This document shows positions 1 to 7,126 of a DNA stretch of 9,705 bases, piece by piece. Position 1 is the first letter of the stretch. Every line of letters begins with the position of its first letter. The stretch is from contig JAISMQ010000087.1 in assembly GCA_031276685.1 (NCBI GenBank), forward strand, positions 1 to 9,705, written 5' to 3'. The notes under the pieces are model-generated. The model was not told the DNA's origin, searched no databases, and saw nothing but the letters and a program-made list of their open reading frames with translations. A program made the position numbers and the translations under genes. This stretch comes from Treponema sp. GTDB taxonomy: Bacteria > Spirochaetota > Spirochaetia > Treponematales > Breznakiellaceae.

Positions 1-222
1 GTCTCAAGTAAAGACGCGCCGGGATGCAAAGAGGCGGAGGTTATCCTGGCGGGCCCCACCTGCGACAGCATGGACATCCTCTACGAGGATTACAAATACC
101 GCCTGCCGGTGGACCTGAAGATCGGCGACCGCCTCTACTTTCTTAGCACCGGGGCTTACACCGGCAGTTACGCCTCCGTGGGCTTCAACGGCTTTCCCCC
201 GATAAAAACCTACATCATGTAA
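1..222 (+). CDS. Ornithine decarboxylase-like PLP enzyme, C-terminal end (partial)
   Basis: Open from the first base to a TAA, giving the last 73 residues of a protein that starts outside the window. The fragment carries GPTCDSMD (residues 18-25), the signature around the active-site cysteine of fold-type III PLP decarboxylases of the ornithine/lysine/diaminopimelate family. It then has GDRLYFLSTGAYT (residues 46-58) and FNGF close to the C terminus, both typical of the barrel domain that completes the active site of the dimer. In this family the enzyme removes CO2 from ornithine (sometimes lysine or arginine) to make putrescine, the first step of polyamine synthesis, in the cytoplasm. GPTCDS plus FNGF favours ornithine or lysine decarboxylase over diaminopimelate decarboxylase. 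The substrate cannot be fixed because the PLP-lysine domain is missing. It is convergent with recA, with only 23 bp between the stop codons. Confidence 0.82.
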   Translation, partial: VSSKDAPGCKEAEVILAGPTCDSMDILYEDYKYRLPVDLKIGDRLYFLSTGAYTGSYASVGFNGFPPIKTYIM

Positions 223-228
223 GCCCCG

Positions 229-246
229 GCGGCCCGGCCGGGCCGC
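229..246. terminator. Palindrome between convergent stops, possible bidirectional terminator
   Basis: A perfect 18-bp GC palindrome lies between the decarboxylase stop (222) and the recA stop (246-248) and touches the recA stop codon. As RNA it can form a 7-bp stem (GCGGCCC with GGGCCGC) around GGCC on either strand. Neither side has a clear run of U after the stem, so this is not a textbook intrinsic terminator. The position between converging genes is the main argument for it. Confidence 0.35.
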
Positions 247-1895
247 TAAAACAGCGCGGCCCCGTCGTTTCCAAGCGCGTCCCGCCGGGGCCTACCGGGG
301 CCCCGGTGGGGCGCCTCTGCGGGCTGCGTTGGCTGCTGGGAGGACGGCGGCCTGCCGGGACCCCGGCGGGGCGCCTCTGCGGGCTGCGTTGGCTGCTGGG
401 AGGACGGCGGCCTGCCGGGGCCCCGGCGGGGCGCTTCCGCAGGCTGTGCGGGCTGCTGGGAAGACGGCGGCCTGCCGGGACCCCGGCGGGGCGCTTCGGC
501 GGACTCCGGCTCCAGGACCGGGGGACGGAGGCCCGGCCGGGCGGCGGGATCCGGCTGGGGGGCGGGGGAAACCGGCCTGGCGGAAGCGGGCGCGTGATAC
601 GCGGGCTCCGGGCTGGCGGAAACGGGCGCGGGGCGCGGGGAAGCGGGCTCCTGATATTCCGGGGGCCAGACATCCGAAGGCGCGTCCGGCGCGGGGCCGA
701 AAGCCGCCGGCTGGGGGGCCGAAGGATCGGAAACCGCAGGGCCGGGGGCCACAGCGCCGGAAACCGCAGGGCCGGGGGCCGCAAGACCGGGGGCCGCTCC
801 CCCGGAACCAGGGGCTGCGGAGCCGGACGCCGCCGGGCCGGGGAATTCCCTGCCGGGGAAGATGATCTTCCGCAACTGCCCATCGATCTGTTTGGCGAAA
901 GCGGGGTTCTGTTCCAGGTAGTCCCGGGCGCTGTCCCTGCCCTGCCCTACTTTTTCTTCGCCGTAGGAGTACCAGGCGCCTTTTTTGTCGATAAGCCCGT
1001 ACTTTACCGCCCCGTCCAGCAGGCTGGCGGACGCGGAAACCCCCTTGCCAAAGATCACCTCAAGATCCGCCTTGCGGAAGGGGGGGGCCACTTTGTTTTT
1101 TACGACCTTGACCTTGACCCGGTTCCCCACCGCGTCCGCGTCCTTCCCCCCCTCGATGGTTTCGGTCCTGCGGACTTCCAGCCTAAGGGACGAGTAAAAT
1201 TTTAGGGCGTTGCCCCCGGTGGTAGTCTCCGGGTTTCCAAACATGATCCCGATCTTCATGCGGATCTGGTTGATAAAGATAAGGACCGTGCGGGATTTTC
1301 CGATGATCGCGGTCAGCTTCCTCATGGCCTGGCTCATCAGCCGGGCCTGGAGCCCCATCTGGGCGTCGCCCATGTCACCGTCAATTTCCGCCTGCGGGGT
1401 CAGGGCCGCCACGGAATCCACAACGATCACGTCCACCGCCCCGGACCGGACCAGGTTTTCGGTGATCTCCAGGGCCTGTTCGCCGGAATCGGGCTGGGAA
1501 ACCCAGAGTTCGTCGATGTTGACCCCCAGGTTCTTGGCGTATATCGGGTCCAGGGCGTGTTCGGCGTCCACAAAGGCCGCGATACCCCCCAGTTTCTGGG
1601 CTTCGGCGATGGCGTGAAGCGCCAGGGTGGTCTTGCCCGACGATTCCGGGCCGAAGATCTCGACGATCCGGCCCCGGGGGTAACCGCCTATCCCCAGGGC
1701 TTCGTCCAGCAGGATGGCCCCGGAGGGGACCACCTCTATTCCCGTATTGTAAGCGGTGTTCCCCAACTGGATGATGGAACCCGCCCCAAACTGTTTGTCG
1801 ATCTGGAGCCGGGCGGCTTCCAGGGCTTTCTTTTTTTCCTCCGCAGAGGCCAGGGGATCGCCCCTGGTTTTTTCGACTTCGTTGGCCTTTGCCAT
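246..1895 (-). CDS. recA: RecA recombinase with a long repetitive C-terminal extension
   Basis: RecA forms ATP-dependent filaments on single-stranded DNA, drives strand exchange in recombinational repair and, where an SOS system exists, triggers LexA self-cleavage. The core is clear: Walker A GPESSGKT at residues 82-89, Walker B VIVVD at 156-160, and the DNA-binding loop region from QIRMKIG to TTTGGNALKFY (210-233). The normal C-terminal domain ends near residue 345 (LRKIIF). The ATG at 1893-1895 follows AGGGAGGG with 5 bases between, a strong ribosome binding site. The protein is 549 aa against about 350 for the family. Residues 346-466 are Pro/Ala/Gly-rich. Residues 467-537 are 20-residue repeats with RRGPGRPPSS, resembling AT-hooks. 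This basic tail sits where E. coli RecA has a short acidic autoregulatory tail. It is alone on its strand, with prs divergent upstream. No SOS box was recognised. The assignment is secure; the tail's role is unknown. Confidence 0.98.
   Translation of the reverse strand: MAKANEVEKTRGDPLASAEEKKKALEAARLQIDKQFGAGSIIQLGNTAYNTGIEVVPSGAILLDEALGIGGYPRGRIVEIFGPESSGKTTLALHAIAEAQKLGGIAAFVDAEHALDPIYAKNLGVNIDELWVSQPDSGEQALEITENLVRSGAVDVIVVDSVAALTPQAEIDGDMGDAQMGLQARLMSQAMRKLTAIIGKSRTVLIFINQIRMKIGIMFGNPETTTGGNALKFYSSLRLEVRRTETIEGGKDADAVGNRVKVKVVKNKVAPPFRKADLEVIFGKGVSASASLLDGAVKYGLIDKKGAWYSYGEEKVGQGRDSARDYLEQNPAFAKQIDGQLRKIIFPGREFPGPAASGSAAPGSGGAAPGLAAPGPAVSGAVAPGPAVSDPSAPQPAAFGPAPDAPSDVWPPEYQEPASPRPAPVSASPEPAYHAPASARPVSPAPQPDPAARPGLRPPVLEPESAEAPRRGPGRPPSSQQPAQPAEAPRRGPGRPPSSQQPTQPAEAPRRGPGRPPSSQQPTQPAEAPHRGPGRPRRDALGNDGAALF
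285..497 (-). repeat. 60-bp tandem repeat array in the 3' end of recA (3.5 copies)
   Basis: The period is exactly 60 bp, so the frame is kept. Three full units lie at 438-497, 378-437 and 318-377, with a partial fourth at 285-317. Comparing consecutive 60-base blocks, 301-360 and 361-420 differ at 2 positions and 361-420 and 421-480 at 8. The translated unit is EAPRRGPGRPPSSQQPxQPA. Identity is highest at the 3' end of the gene, which suggests recent local duplication. The array encodes the AT-hook-like part of the RecA tail. Confidence 0.95.
728..780 (-). repeat. 30-bp direct repeat in the Pro/Ala linker of RecA
   Basis: A 23-base identical segment occurs at 728-750 and again at 758-780, a period of 30 bp (10 codons). 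It encodes the repeated APGPAVS peptides in the linker between the RecA core and the basic repeats. It is a second, shorter-period array in the same extension, and is in frame. Confidence 0.8.
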
Positions 1896-2126
1896 GTTTA
1901 CCCTCCCTTACTATAAGGCTCCGCCGCGCATGGTGATTCGGTATTTCCGGAAAAATAGTCTTTTTTTCCATTTTTTTCTACGGTATGCCGCAGGGCCGGC
2001 GCATATACATGGCAATATTGCGGTGGACAGGGAAACCGGGGGAAGCAAAACGTCTATGCCGGCCACGGTCTGGGTCCTTATATTTTGGACGCCTTCCATG
2101 TAAACTTGGAACATAGGGGAAGGTAC
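1896..2126. promoter_or_regulatory. Divergent recA/prs intergenic region
   Basis: These 231 bp separate the start codons of recA (-) and prs (+) and must hold both promoters. Visible on the plus strand are two T-runs at about 1968-1979, which are A-runs in the recA direction, and TATATT at 2079-2084 as a possible -10 box for prs, without a recognisable -35 at 17 bp. In the recA direction no convincing -35/-10 pair was found; TATAGT lies too close to the ribosome binding site. No LexA-type operator was recognised. A 93-codon reading frame across the region looks accidental. Confidence 0.4.
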
Positions 2127-3284
2127 ATGAGGGACTTTATCATTACCGCCACCCGGTCCATGCAGGATTACGCGGCGCGTGTAACGGGGCATCTTTCAAA
2201 ATTTGCCACGTTTCAGCAGCCGGCCCAGCCGATGGCTCAGCCTACGGCTGCGGAGATGGACGGGGCGAAATTGCTGCAGACCGACCGCTTTGCCGACGGC
2301 GAAATGGAGGTGATGCTTACCAACTCCGTCCGGGGCAAGGATGTGATACTTTTCACAAGCTGCGCCAGGAACGAGGCGGGGATTGGGGTAGAAGAAGCCA
2401 AGATCGAGCTGTACCACGCGGTGGACGCATTAAAGCGCTCGCGGGCGGAGCGGATCATCGTATTCGAACCTTACGTTTCCTGCGCCCGTTCCGACCGTAC
2501 AACCCGCCGCAGTTCCGTCGGGCTCTGGGTACACCTTAAGATCCTCACGAGCCTGGGGGTCCGCCAGTACGTTACCTACCAGCTCCATTCGGACAAATCC
2601 CGGTCGATGGTGGATCCTACTATCTGCACGGTGGACGATGTGCCCGCCCTTACCCTGCTGAAACGCCACCTCTGCGACGCCTACATTCAGAACCTTGACT
2701 ACCTGGAAAAAGTGGTCCGTACCAACTGGGCCTTCTGCTCGGTGGACGCGGGGGGGGAAAAACTCGCCAGGGATTTTGCCAATTCCTTCGGGGCCCCCCT
2801 GGTAGTGGCCCACAAACAGCGGGACTACTCCAAGGCCAACGCCATCGAGTCCATCAACATCCTTTCCGCCGAACCGCTGGAGGGGAAGGCGCTGTGGATC
2901 GTGGACGACATGGTGGACACCGCCGCTTCGGTGGAAAGCCTTATCCGGGCGCTGGGGCCCCACAAGCCCCGGGAGATCAACATTATCGCGGTCCACGCCC
3001 TGTTCTCCCCCCCGGCGGCCCGGCGGCTTATCGGGCTTTCCGAGGAGGGGCTCCTCAACCGGGTCATGGTCAGCGACACGGTCTACTGCGCCCGGTCCCT
3101 GCTGGACGATTCGGCGCGGGAGACCGGAAAGGCGTCCGGCATGCCCAAGCTGGAGGTCGTGCCTTCGGCGGAGCTTTCGGCCAGAATTATCAGGACGATC
3201 ATTACCAACAACTCCATGACCAAGATGCTGCGGCCCTTCGATGCGCGGATCTACCTAAGGTCCCCCAAGCTGTTCAACCAGTAA
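2127..3284 (+). CDS. prs: Ribose-phosphate pyrophosphokinase (PRPP synthetase), divergent long form
   Basis: This enzyme makes PRPP from ribose 5-phosphate and ATP in the cytoplasm, feeding purine, pyrimidine, histidine, tryptophan and NAD synthesis. Family landmarks are visible in order: RFADGE (54-59), SVRGKDV (67-73), DALKRSRAERI (100-110), ARSDR (120-124, in place of the usual ARQDR), SVDAGG (205-210, for SPDxGG), the KQRDYS loop (230-235), and the PRPP-binding loop VDDMVDTAAS (259-268). The ATG at 2127 was chosen because AGGGGAAGG lies just upstream. An in-frame TTG at 2085 would add 14 residues but has no ribosome binding site. The protein is 385 aa, longer than the usual 310-320, with extra sequence near residues 25-50 (Q/P/A-rich) and in the C-terminal third. 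The last loop reads TAAS rather than TAGT. The fold assignment is good. Full PRPP synthetase activity is likely, but the altered nucleotide and phosphate motifs leave room for a related phosphoribosyl protein. Confidence 0.85.
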   Translation: MRDFIITATRSMQDYAARVTGHLSKFATFQQPAQPMAQPTAAEMDGAKLLQTDRFADGEMEVMLTNSVRGKDVILFTSCARNEAGIGVEEAKIELYHAVDALKRSRAERIIVFEPYVSCARSDRTTRRSSVGLWVHLKILTSLGVRQYVTYQLHSDKSRSMVDPTICTVDDVPALTLLKRHLCDAYIQNLDYLEKVVRTNWAFCSVDAGGEKLARDFANSFGAPLVVAHKQRDYSKANAIESINILSAEPLEGKALWIVDDMVDTAASVESLIRALGPHKPREINIIAVHALFSPPAARRLIGLSEEGLLNRVMVSDTVYCARSLLDDSARETGKASGMPKLEVVPSAELSARIIRTIITNNSMTKMLRPFDARIYLRSPKLFNQ

Positions 3285-3360
3285 CGCGGAATCACGAACC
3301 CCGCCCCGGGGCGTCTCCCGGGCGTCCCGAGGCGTCCCGCCACGCGGGGCTGCGGGGGCG

Positions 3361-3879
3361 CTACAGTTCCTTTGTGTCGAGGATGATGGTAACGGGGCCG
3401 TCGTTGGTGTAACGCAGTTCCATGCTGGCCTGGAAAACCCCGGTCCGGCAGTCAAGGCCCCGCTCGCCGAGTTTCCGCGTAAAGTACTCGTACAGGGCGC
3501 GGGCCGCGCCGCTTTCCGCCGCGTTGCCATAAAAAGGGCGCCGCCCCCTGCGGGTATCGGCCAGGAGGGTGAACTGCGACACCACGAGGACGCCCACGGG
3601 GGCTTCCGCAGGGGCGGGGTTGTCCCCGGCCCGGCCTTCCGGGACATGGGTCCCGGCCCCGTTTTCCGGGACGAGGTCCTTGATCGACAGGTTCATCTTC
3701 CCCTGGCCGTCGTCAAAGATCCGCATATAGGCGATTTTTTCGGCCAGCCTGTCGGCGTCCCGCTCCGTGTCGCCTGCGGCAACCCCCAGGTAGACCAGCA
3801 GCCCCCGGCCCACCTGCCCGTACAGGTTCCCCCCCACGCGGACGGAGGCGTCCAGAACCCGCTGGACTACGGCCTTCAC
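3361..3879 (-). CDS. dtd: D-aminoacyl-tRNA deacylase
   Basis: Dtd hydrolyses D-amino acids (and often glycine) from mischarged tRNA, a chirality check in translation; it is a cytoplasmic homodimer. The two signature motifs are present: SQFTL (101-105, with the catalytic-site threonine) and NDGPVT (159-164, the trans-dimer Gly-Pro motif). The N terminus MKAVVQRVLDASVRV and the RRPFYGNAA segment are also typical. The protein is 172 aa against about 145. The excess is mainly a Pro/Gly/Ala-rich insertion at about residues 70-95, just before SQFTL. It starts with GTG, which overlaps the TGA of the upstream TPR gene as GTGA, so it is probably translated by coupling; GGTGGA lies 9 bases upstream. 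It is the last gene of the minus-strand run and converges on prs. The assignment is firm. Confidence 0.95.
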   Translation of the reverse strand: MKAVVQRVLDASVRVGGNLYGQVGRGLLVYLGVAAGDTERDADRLAEKIAYMRIFDDGQGKMNLSIKDLVPENGAGTHVPEGRAGDNPAPAEAPVGVLVVSQFTLLADTRRGRRPFYGNAAESGAARALYEYFTRKLGERGLDCRTGVFQASMELRYTNDGPVTIILDTKEL

Positions 3880-5003
3880 AGTGGGCCGTCCACCGCCAGG
3901 CTCTGGTGAATGGCGACGCCCTCCAGCCGGATGGTTTCGCCCCGGCCGCCGGAGACGGGCACGATCCTCCCCAGAAGCTCCAGGGGCTGTTCCGGGTTGA
4001 CCGTCAGGGCCCTGTCGAACACAACGGGCACAATGCCCTCCAGTGACTGGCGGGTATCGTAGCCGATAAGGAACTCGAACGAGGTCTGGGACGGGGACAG
4101 TTGGATATTCGCGGCCATGCCTTTCCAGATCACATGGCAGCCCCGGTAAAGCGCGGGATCTTTGACGGCCTCCGCGTAGGCAAAGTTATCCTGCCGCCTA
4201 AAGCTGTCGAAGCCGGGGATCTCCATGTAGGACATTACCAGCCGGGCCTTGGCCTTGATCCCCTCGGATGCGTTGGATTCGATAAGCCGGTTAAAGCTAA
4301 GCCGGGCCATCTCGTCCCGGTATTCGGTAAACAGGGACAGCCCCTGCTCGTAGGTCTCCAGCACCTGGTTCCGGGTCAGAATGTAGCGGTAGGCCCCCCC
4401 GGTTTCCACGGGCTGGCGGCGGTCATCGGCCTCCAGGGCCGAACCGGCGACAAGGGCCCGCGGGCCCCGGCTTCCCGGCAGCGCGATAACCCGGAACCGG
4501 ACCAGCGCGAAGAAGGCTATGGCGAGAATCCCGACGGCGGCAAGGCCGGAAAGGGCGATCCGGCGCGGGTCGGGGGGGACCGGGGGCAGGGGGGGGTACA
4601 GCCGGCGGAGCTCCCCGGACTCGATCCACTCGGTAAGCCGGTCCCGCCCGGCGTAACGGCGGATAACGGCCAGGGCTTTCCGGGCGATGGAATTCCTGGG
4701 GTCTATATCCTGAACGTCCAGGTAGATGTCTACCGCCCGGTCCGTTTCCCCCCGGCGCAGGTGCAAAACCGCCATCCCCAGGAGGGCATTCGGATCCCGG
4801 ATTCTTACATCCCGGGCCAGTTTGAAGTAGGTAAAGGCGCCCATAAAATCGCCGATCCTGAGACAGGAAACCCCAAGGATGTAGTAGTACCGGAAGGAAT
4901 CGTGGAACCTGTTTACCTCCGGCTCAAGAGTCTTGATGGCGGCGTCGTGGTCCCCCTTCCGGGCCAGGCGGATGGCCTTGGTCAGGATTGGATGAAGCTT
5001 CAT
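3876..5003 (-). CDS. Membrane-anchored TPR protein of unknown function
   Basis: This protein has 375 residues in three parts. Residues 1-120 are helical with TPR character (for example GDHDAAIKTLEPEVNRF, GDFMGAFTYFKLA and GETDRAVDIYLDVQDIDP). A Pro-rich stretch follows at 136-146, then one hydrophobic segment at about 149-170 that should cross the membrane. Residues 171-375 form a soluble domain not recognised. With no signal peptide and basic residues (RR, 147-148) just before the membrane span, the TPR part is probably cytoplasmic and the C-terminal domain periplasmic. The ATG lies 4 bp after the stop of the preceding gene and has no ribosome binding site of its own, so reinitiation is likely. 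Its TGA overlaps the dtd start by 4 bp. A scaffold or envelope-assembly role would suit the architecture, but no specific function is claimed. Confidence 0.88.
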   Translation of the reverse strand: MKLHPILTKAIRLARKGDHDAAIKTLEPEVNRFHDSFRYYYILGVSCLRIGDFMGAFTYFKLARDVRIRDPNALLGMAVLHLRRGETDRAVDIYLDVQDIDPRNSIARKALAVIRRYAGRDRLTEWIESGELRRLYPPLPPVPPDPRRIALSGLAAVGILAIAFFALVRFRVIALPGSRGPRALVAGSALEADDRRQPVETGGAYRYILTRNQVLETYEQGLSLFTEYRDEMARLSFNRLIESNASEGIKAKARLVMSYMEIPGFDSFRRQDNFAYAEAVKDPALYRGCHVIWKGMAANIQLSPSQTSFEFLIGYDTRQSLEGIVPVVFDRALTVNPEQPLELLGRIVPVSGGRGETIRLEGVAIHQSLAVDGPL

Positions 5004-5007
5004 AGGG

Positions 5008-6075
5008 CTAGGGATAACGGGATTTTATACGGGCCAGATCCTGCTCAATACTGGTTATCTCGTCATCGTTCATGGGTACCCCTAACTCCAGGTATTCTTC
5101 CGCACGATCAATAATATCCCTAAGGGCGTTGTAATCGGAACGGGCAATCGCGGGGTTTACATTTGGCAGGGCCCCCGTCCTCGCGGCTATCCCCGCCAGT
5201 GGGACCGGCGATTCTTCCAGGGAAGAGCTGAGGGCCCGGCCCTCCGAGGGGCTGAAGGCGACAAAGCCCCTCGTGTCACGGGAGGCCAGGAGCAGGAAGA
5301 AGGCGGCGCTTTCCCCCGCGTTGATCCGCACCGGCTCGTAGTAGTAGGCCACTGCGGAATCCCTAATCGAATAGGGGGGGTTGTTGAACTTCCGGCCCTG
5401 GACAAAGTCAAGGGACCAGGGGGCGTCGTTCAGCCGCTTCCAGTTGGCAATGTGGACCAAATCCGGAACCCGGTCCACGCCGGAGCTAAGGCTCCCCATC
5501 AGCGCGGGGCCGTCGGCGGTACCGGAAATCCAGTACCCGTCAAGGCCGGCCTCGGCGTTGAAGACGATCTCCTCCTGGATCATCCGGCCGTCGGTGACAA
5601 AGGGGGTCATACCCGATTCCCCCAGCTTCGTATCCAGCAGGAGGCGCAGCCCGGCCTGGACCCGGCGCTTGCCCTTGTTTTCAATACGGAAGCTGATCTT
5701 AACGCCGTTGGCAGCCTGGGAAGTCCCGGTACGGATAAACGTGAACTCCTCCGTCACGATAAGCGCGGCGGATTCAAAGATAAGGGCGGGCTGCCTGGCC
5801 GTCCCCCCCTCGCGGATGTTGAATTCGCCCGATTCCCCCAGGCGGTAAGTTTTGTTGTCCAGGCTCAGGGTTAGCACGCTGGTCCGGGGATCCTGGTCCA
5901 TGAACAGGGCCTCGTACCGTTGGCGCGCCGGATCGGTCATGTAGTACAGGGAAAACCGGCCAAGGACGGGGTTAAGCGCCAGGCGGACAAAACCGTCTTC
6001 GTACTCGGCGCCGGACGCGGGAAGGGCCAGCGCGAACACAAGGAAGGCCAGGACCGGGCGTTTTGCGAATACCAT
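5008..6075 (-). CDS. Secreted protein of unknown function
   Basis: This is a 355-residue protein with a clear Sec signal peptide: basic start (MVFAKR), hydrophobic core LAFLVFALAL, and a likely signal peptidase I cut after SGA (residue 23). The ATG at 6073-6075 was chosen because it begins this signal peptide and follows GGGGAGGG(G) by 7 bases. The reading frame runs further upstream to 6267, but that part lies within the coding region of the preceding gene and reads as low-quality sequence. The mature protein looks beta-rich for most of its length (alternating strands such as FSLYYM, VKISFRIENKG and RVQAGLRLLLDTK) and ends in a helical segment (YNALRDIIDRAEEYLEL). This loosely recalls carbohydrate-binding or mutarotase-like folds, but no family was recognised. 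It starts 1 bp after the upstream stop and lies between two TPR genes, suggesting a shared periplasmic role. Confidence 0.88.
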   Translation of the reverse strand: MVFAKRPVLAFLVFALALPASGAEYEDGFVRLALNPVLGRFSLYYMTDPARQRYEALFMDQDPRTSVLTLSLDNKTYRLGESGEFNIREGGTARQPALIFESAALIVTEEFTFIRTGTSQAANGVKISFRIENKGKRRVQAGLRLLLDTKLGESGMTPFVTDGRMIQEEIVFNAEAGLDGYWISGTADGPALMGSLSSGVDRVPDLVHIANWKRLNDAPWSLDFVQGRKFNNPPYSIRDSAVAYYYEPVRINAGESAAFFLLLASRDTRGFVAFSPSEGRALSSSLEESPVPLAGIAARTGALPNVNPAIARSDYNALRDIIDRAEEYLELGVPMNDDEITSIEQDLARIKSRYP

Positions 6076-6076
6076 A

Positions 6077-7126
6077 CTAATACCCCTCCCCGGGGGAAGC
6101 CCCCTCGACATAGGGCCGCAGGCTGTCGACCAGCTCGCGCGCGGAAGAGCGGACGGCTTCCATCCTCCGCCGCCGTTCCGCGTCTTCGCCAGGCTGCGCG
6201 CCGGGCCCTGCAAGGCCGCGGTACTCCAGCAGTTCCGTCTCCAGCTGGCGTATCCGGTCTTCCGCATCCGCCAGTTGGCGGCGGTACTGGGCGTTCGCGG
6301 TGTCCAGATCTTCCAGCCGGGAATCCTTGAGCAATTCGGCGATCCGTTTTTGATAGGCGATAAGGGCCTGATCGTAGGACCGTTCCCGGCGCTGGTACTC
6401 CTCGATAGCCTTAAGGGATTCCTCGTGGCTCCACTTGAGCAGGTTGAGGAGTTCCTCTTCGATTTTTTTCTGGTGGATCAGCGCAAGCCGGTACGAGGAC
6501 GCCTCGAATTTGGCGCTCCGGGGGTAGTCCTGGGTAACGATGCTGAAGACCTCCCTGGCGTAGTCCAACTGGCCCATGGCGTAGAGGCATTCCCCCATCC
6601 AGTAGAAGGCCGCGGATTTGCGGGCCGCCGCCTCGCTGGCGGCGGGGAGCAGGGAGCCTTCCCCGATGCCGTCGGCGTAAAGCTTGAGGAGCAGCAGGGC
6701 CTCCTCGTAGCGGCCCAGGTAGTACAGGGCGCGGCCCTTGTGGTAGGGGACTTCCCGCAGGCGCTTGCTTTCCGGCGCGACCCGTTCCAGCGCGTCGATG
6801 TCCTGGACGGCCCCGGCGTAGTCCTTGGCGGAAATTTCCGAAAGGGCGATCCAGTACAGGGCTTCCGCCTTTAACTCCGGGTCTTCGGCCTCCTCCTTGG
6901 AACGGCGGAATTCCGCGATAGCCTCCCGCCAGCGGCTCTGCTGGTAGAATTCCAGGCCCCGGCGCAGCCGGGTATAGCCGGGCGCGGGACCCTCCTCCTG
7001 GGCGGCGGATACGGCGGCCAGACGGACATCCTCTTCAACAATGGCGGATTGGGCCCCGCACCAGGCGGCCGGCAACAAAAAAAAGCACAGACCGCAGAGG
7101 GGAAAGAGGGCTGCCCGTTTCATCAT
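6077..7126 (-). CDS. Secreted TPR/coiled-coil protein (CpoB/YbgF-like architecture)
   Basis: This is a 349-residue exported protein. The signal peptide spans about residues 1-25, with a probable cut between GA and QS. The cysteine at 23 is in AAWCG, which is not a good lipobox, so a lipoprotein is less likely. Residues 50-215 contain TPR-like helical repeats (GLEFYQQSRWREAIAEF, GRALYYLGRYEEALLLL, and GECLYAMGQLDYAREVFSIV followed by DYP). Residues about 220-305 are charged and heptad-like, a predicted coiled coil, followed by a short helical tail. The TPRs resemble the periplasmic Tol-Pal accessory protein CpoB, but here the coiled coil follows the TPRs instead of preceding them, so orthology is not claimed. 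Two ATGs stand in tandem. AGGAG at 7132-7136 is 5 bases from the first and 8 from the second, so the second (7123) may be the real start. A 60-bp gap separates it from rpe. Confidence 0.88.
   Translation of the reverse strand: MMKRAALFPLCGLCFFLLPAAWCGAQSAIVEEDVRLAAVSAAQEEGPAPGYTRLRRGLEFYQQSRWREAIAEFRRSKEEAEDPELKAEALYWIALSEISAKDYAGAVQDIDALERVAPESKRLREVPYHKGRALYYLGRYEEALLLLKLYADGIGEGSLLPAASEAAARKSAAFYWMGECLYAMGQLDYAREVFSIVTQDYPRSAKFEASSYRLALIHQKKIEEELLNLLKWSHEESLKAIEEYQRRERSYDQALIAYQKRIAELLKDSRLEDLDTANAQYRRQLADAEDRIRQLETELLEYRGLAGPGAQPGEDAERRRRMEAVRSSARELVDSLRPYVEGASPGEGY

Noticed and set aside
285..497. CRISPR-like array
   Set aside because: The repeats are contiguous with no unique spacers, are in frame within recA, and no cas genes are present.
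215..1205. Long Arg/Pro/Gly-rich open frames on several strands across the 3' part of recA
   Set aside because: They are products of the GC-rich 60-bp repeats and linker read in other frames. The recA frame alone gives a recognisable protein with a ribosome binding site.
1911..2192. 93-codon minus-strand frame between recA and prs
   Set aside because: It overlaps the start of prs and the expected promoters, has no recognised domain, and lacks support for its start.
3285..3360. Intrinsic terminator between prs and dtd
   Set aside because: A short stem (CCCGC/GCGGG around CAC, about 3335-3347) exists, but there is no T-run on either strand and the stem is weak. The stretch is just very GC-rich.
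6076..6267. N-terminal extension of the secreted 355-residue protein
   Set aside because: The extension lies wholly inside the coding region of the upstream TPR gene. The internal ATG has a strong ribosome binding site and begins a clear signal peptide.
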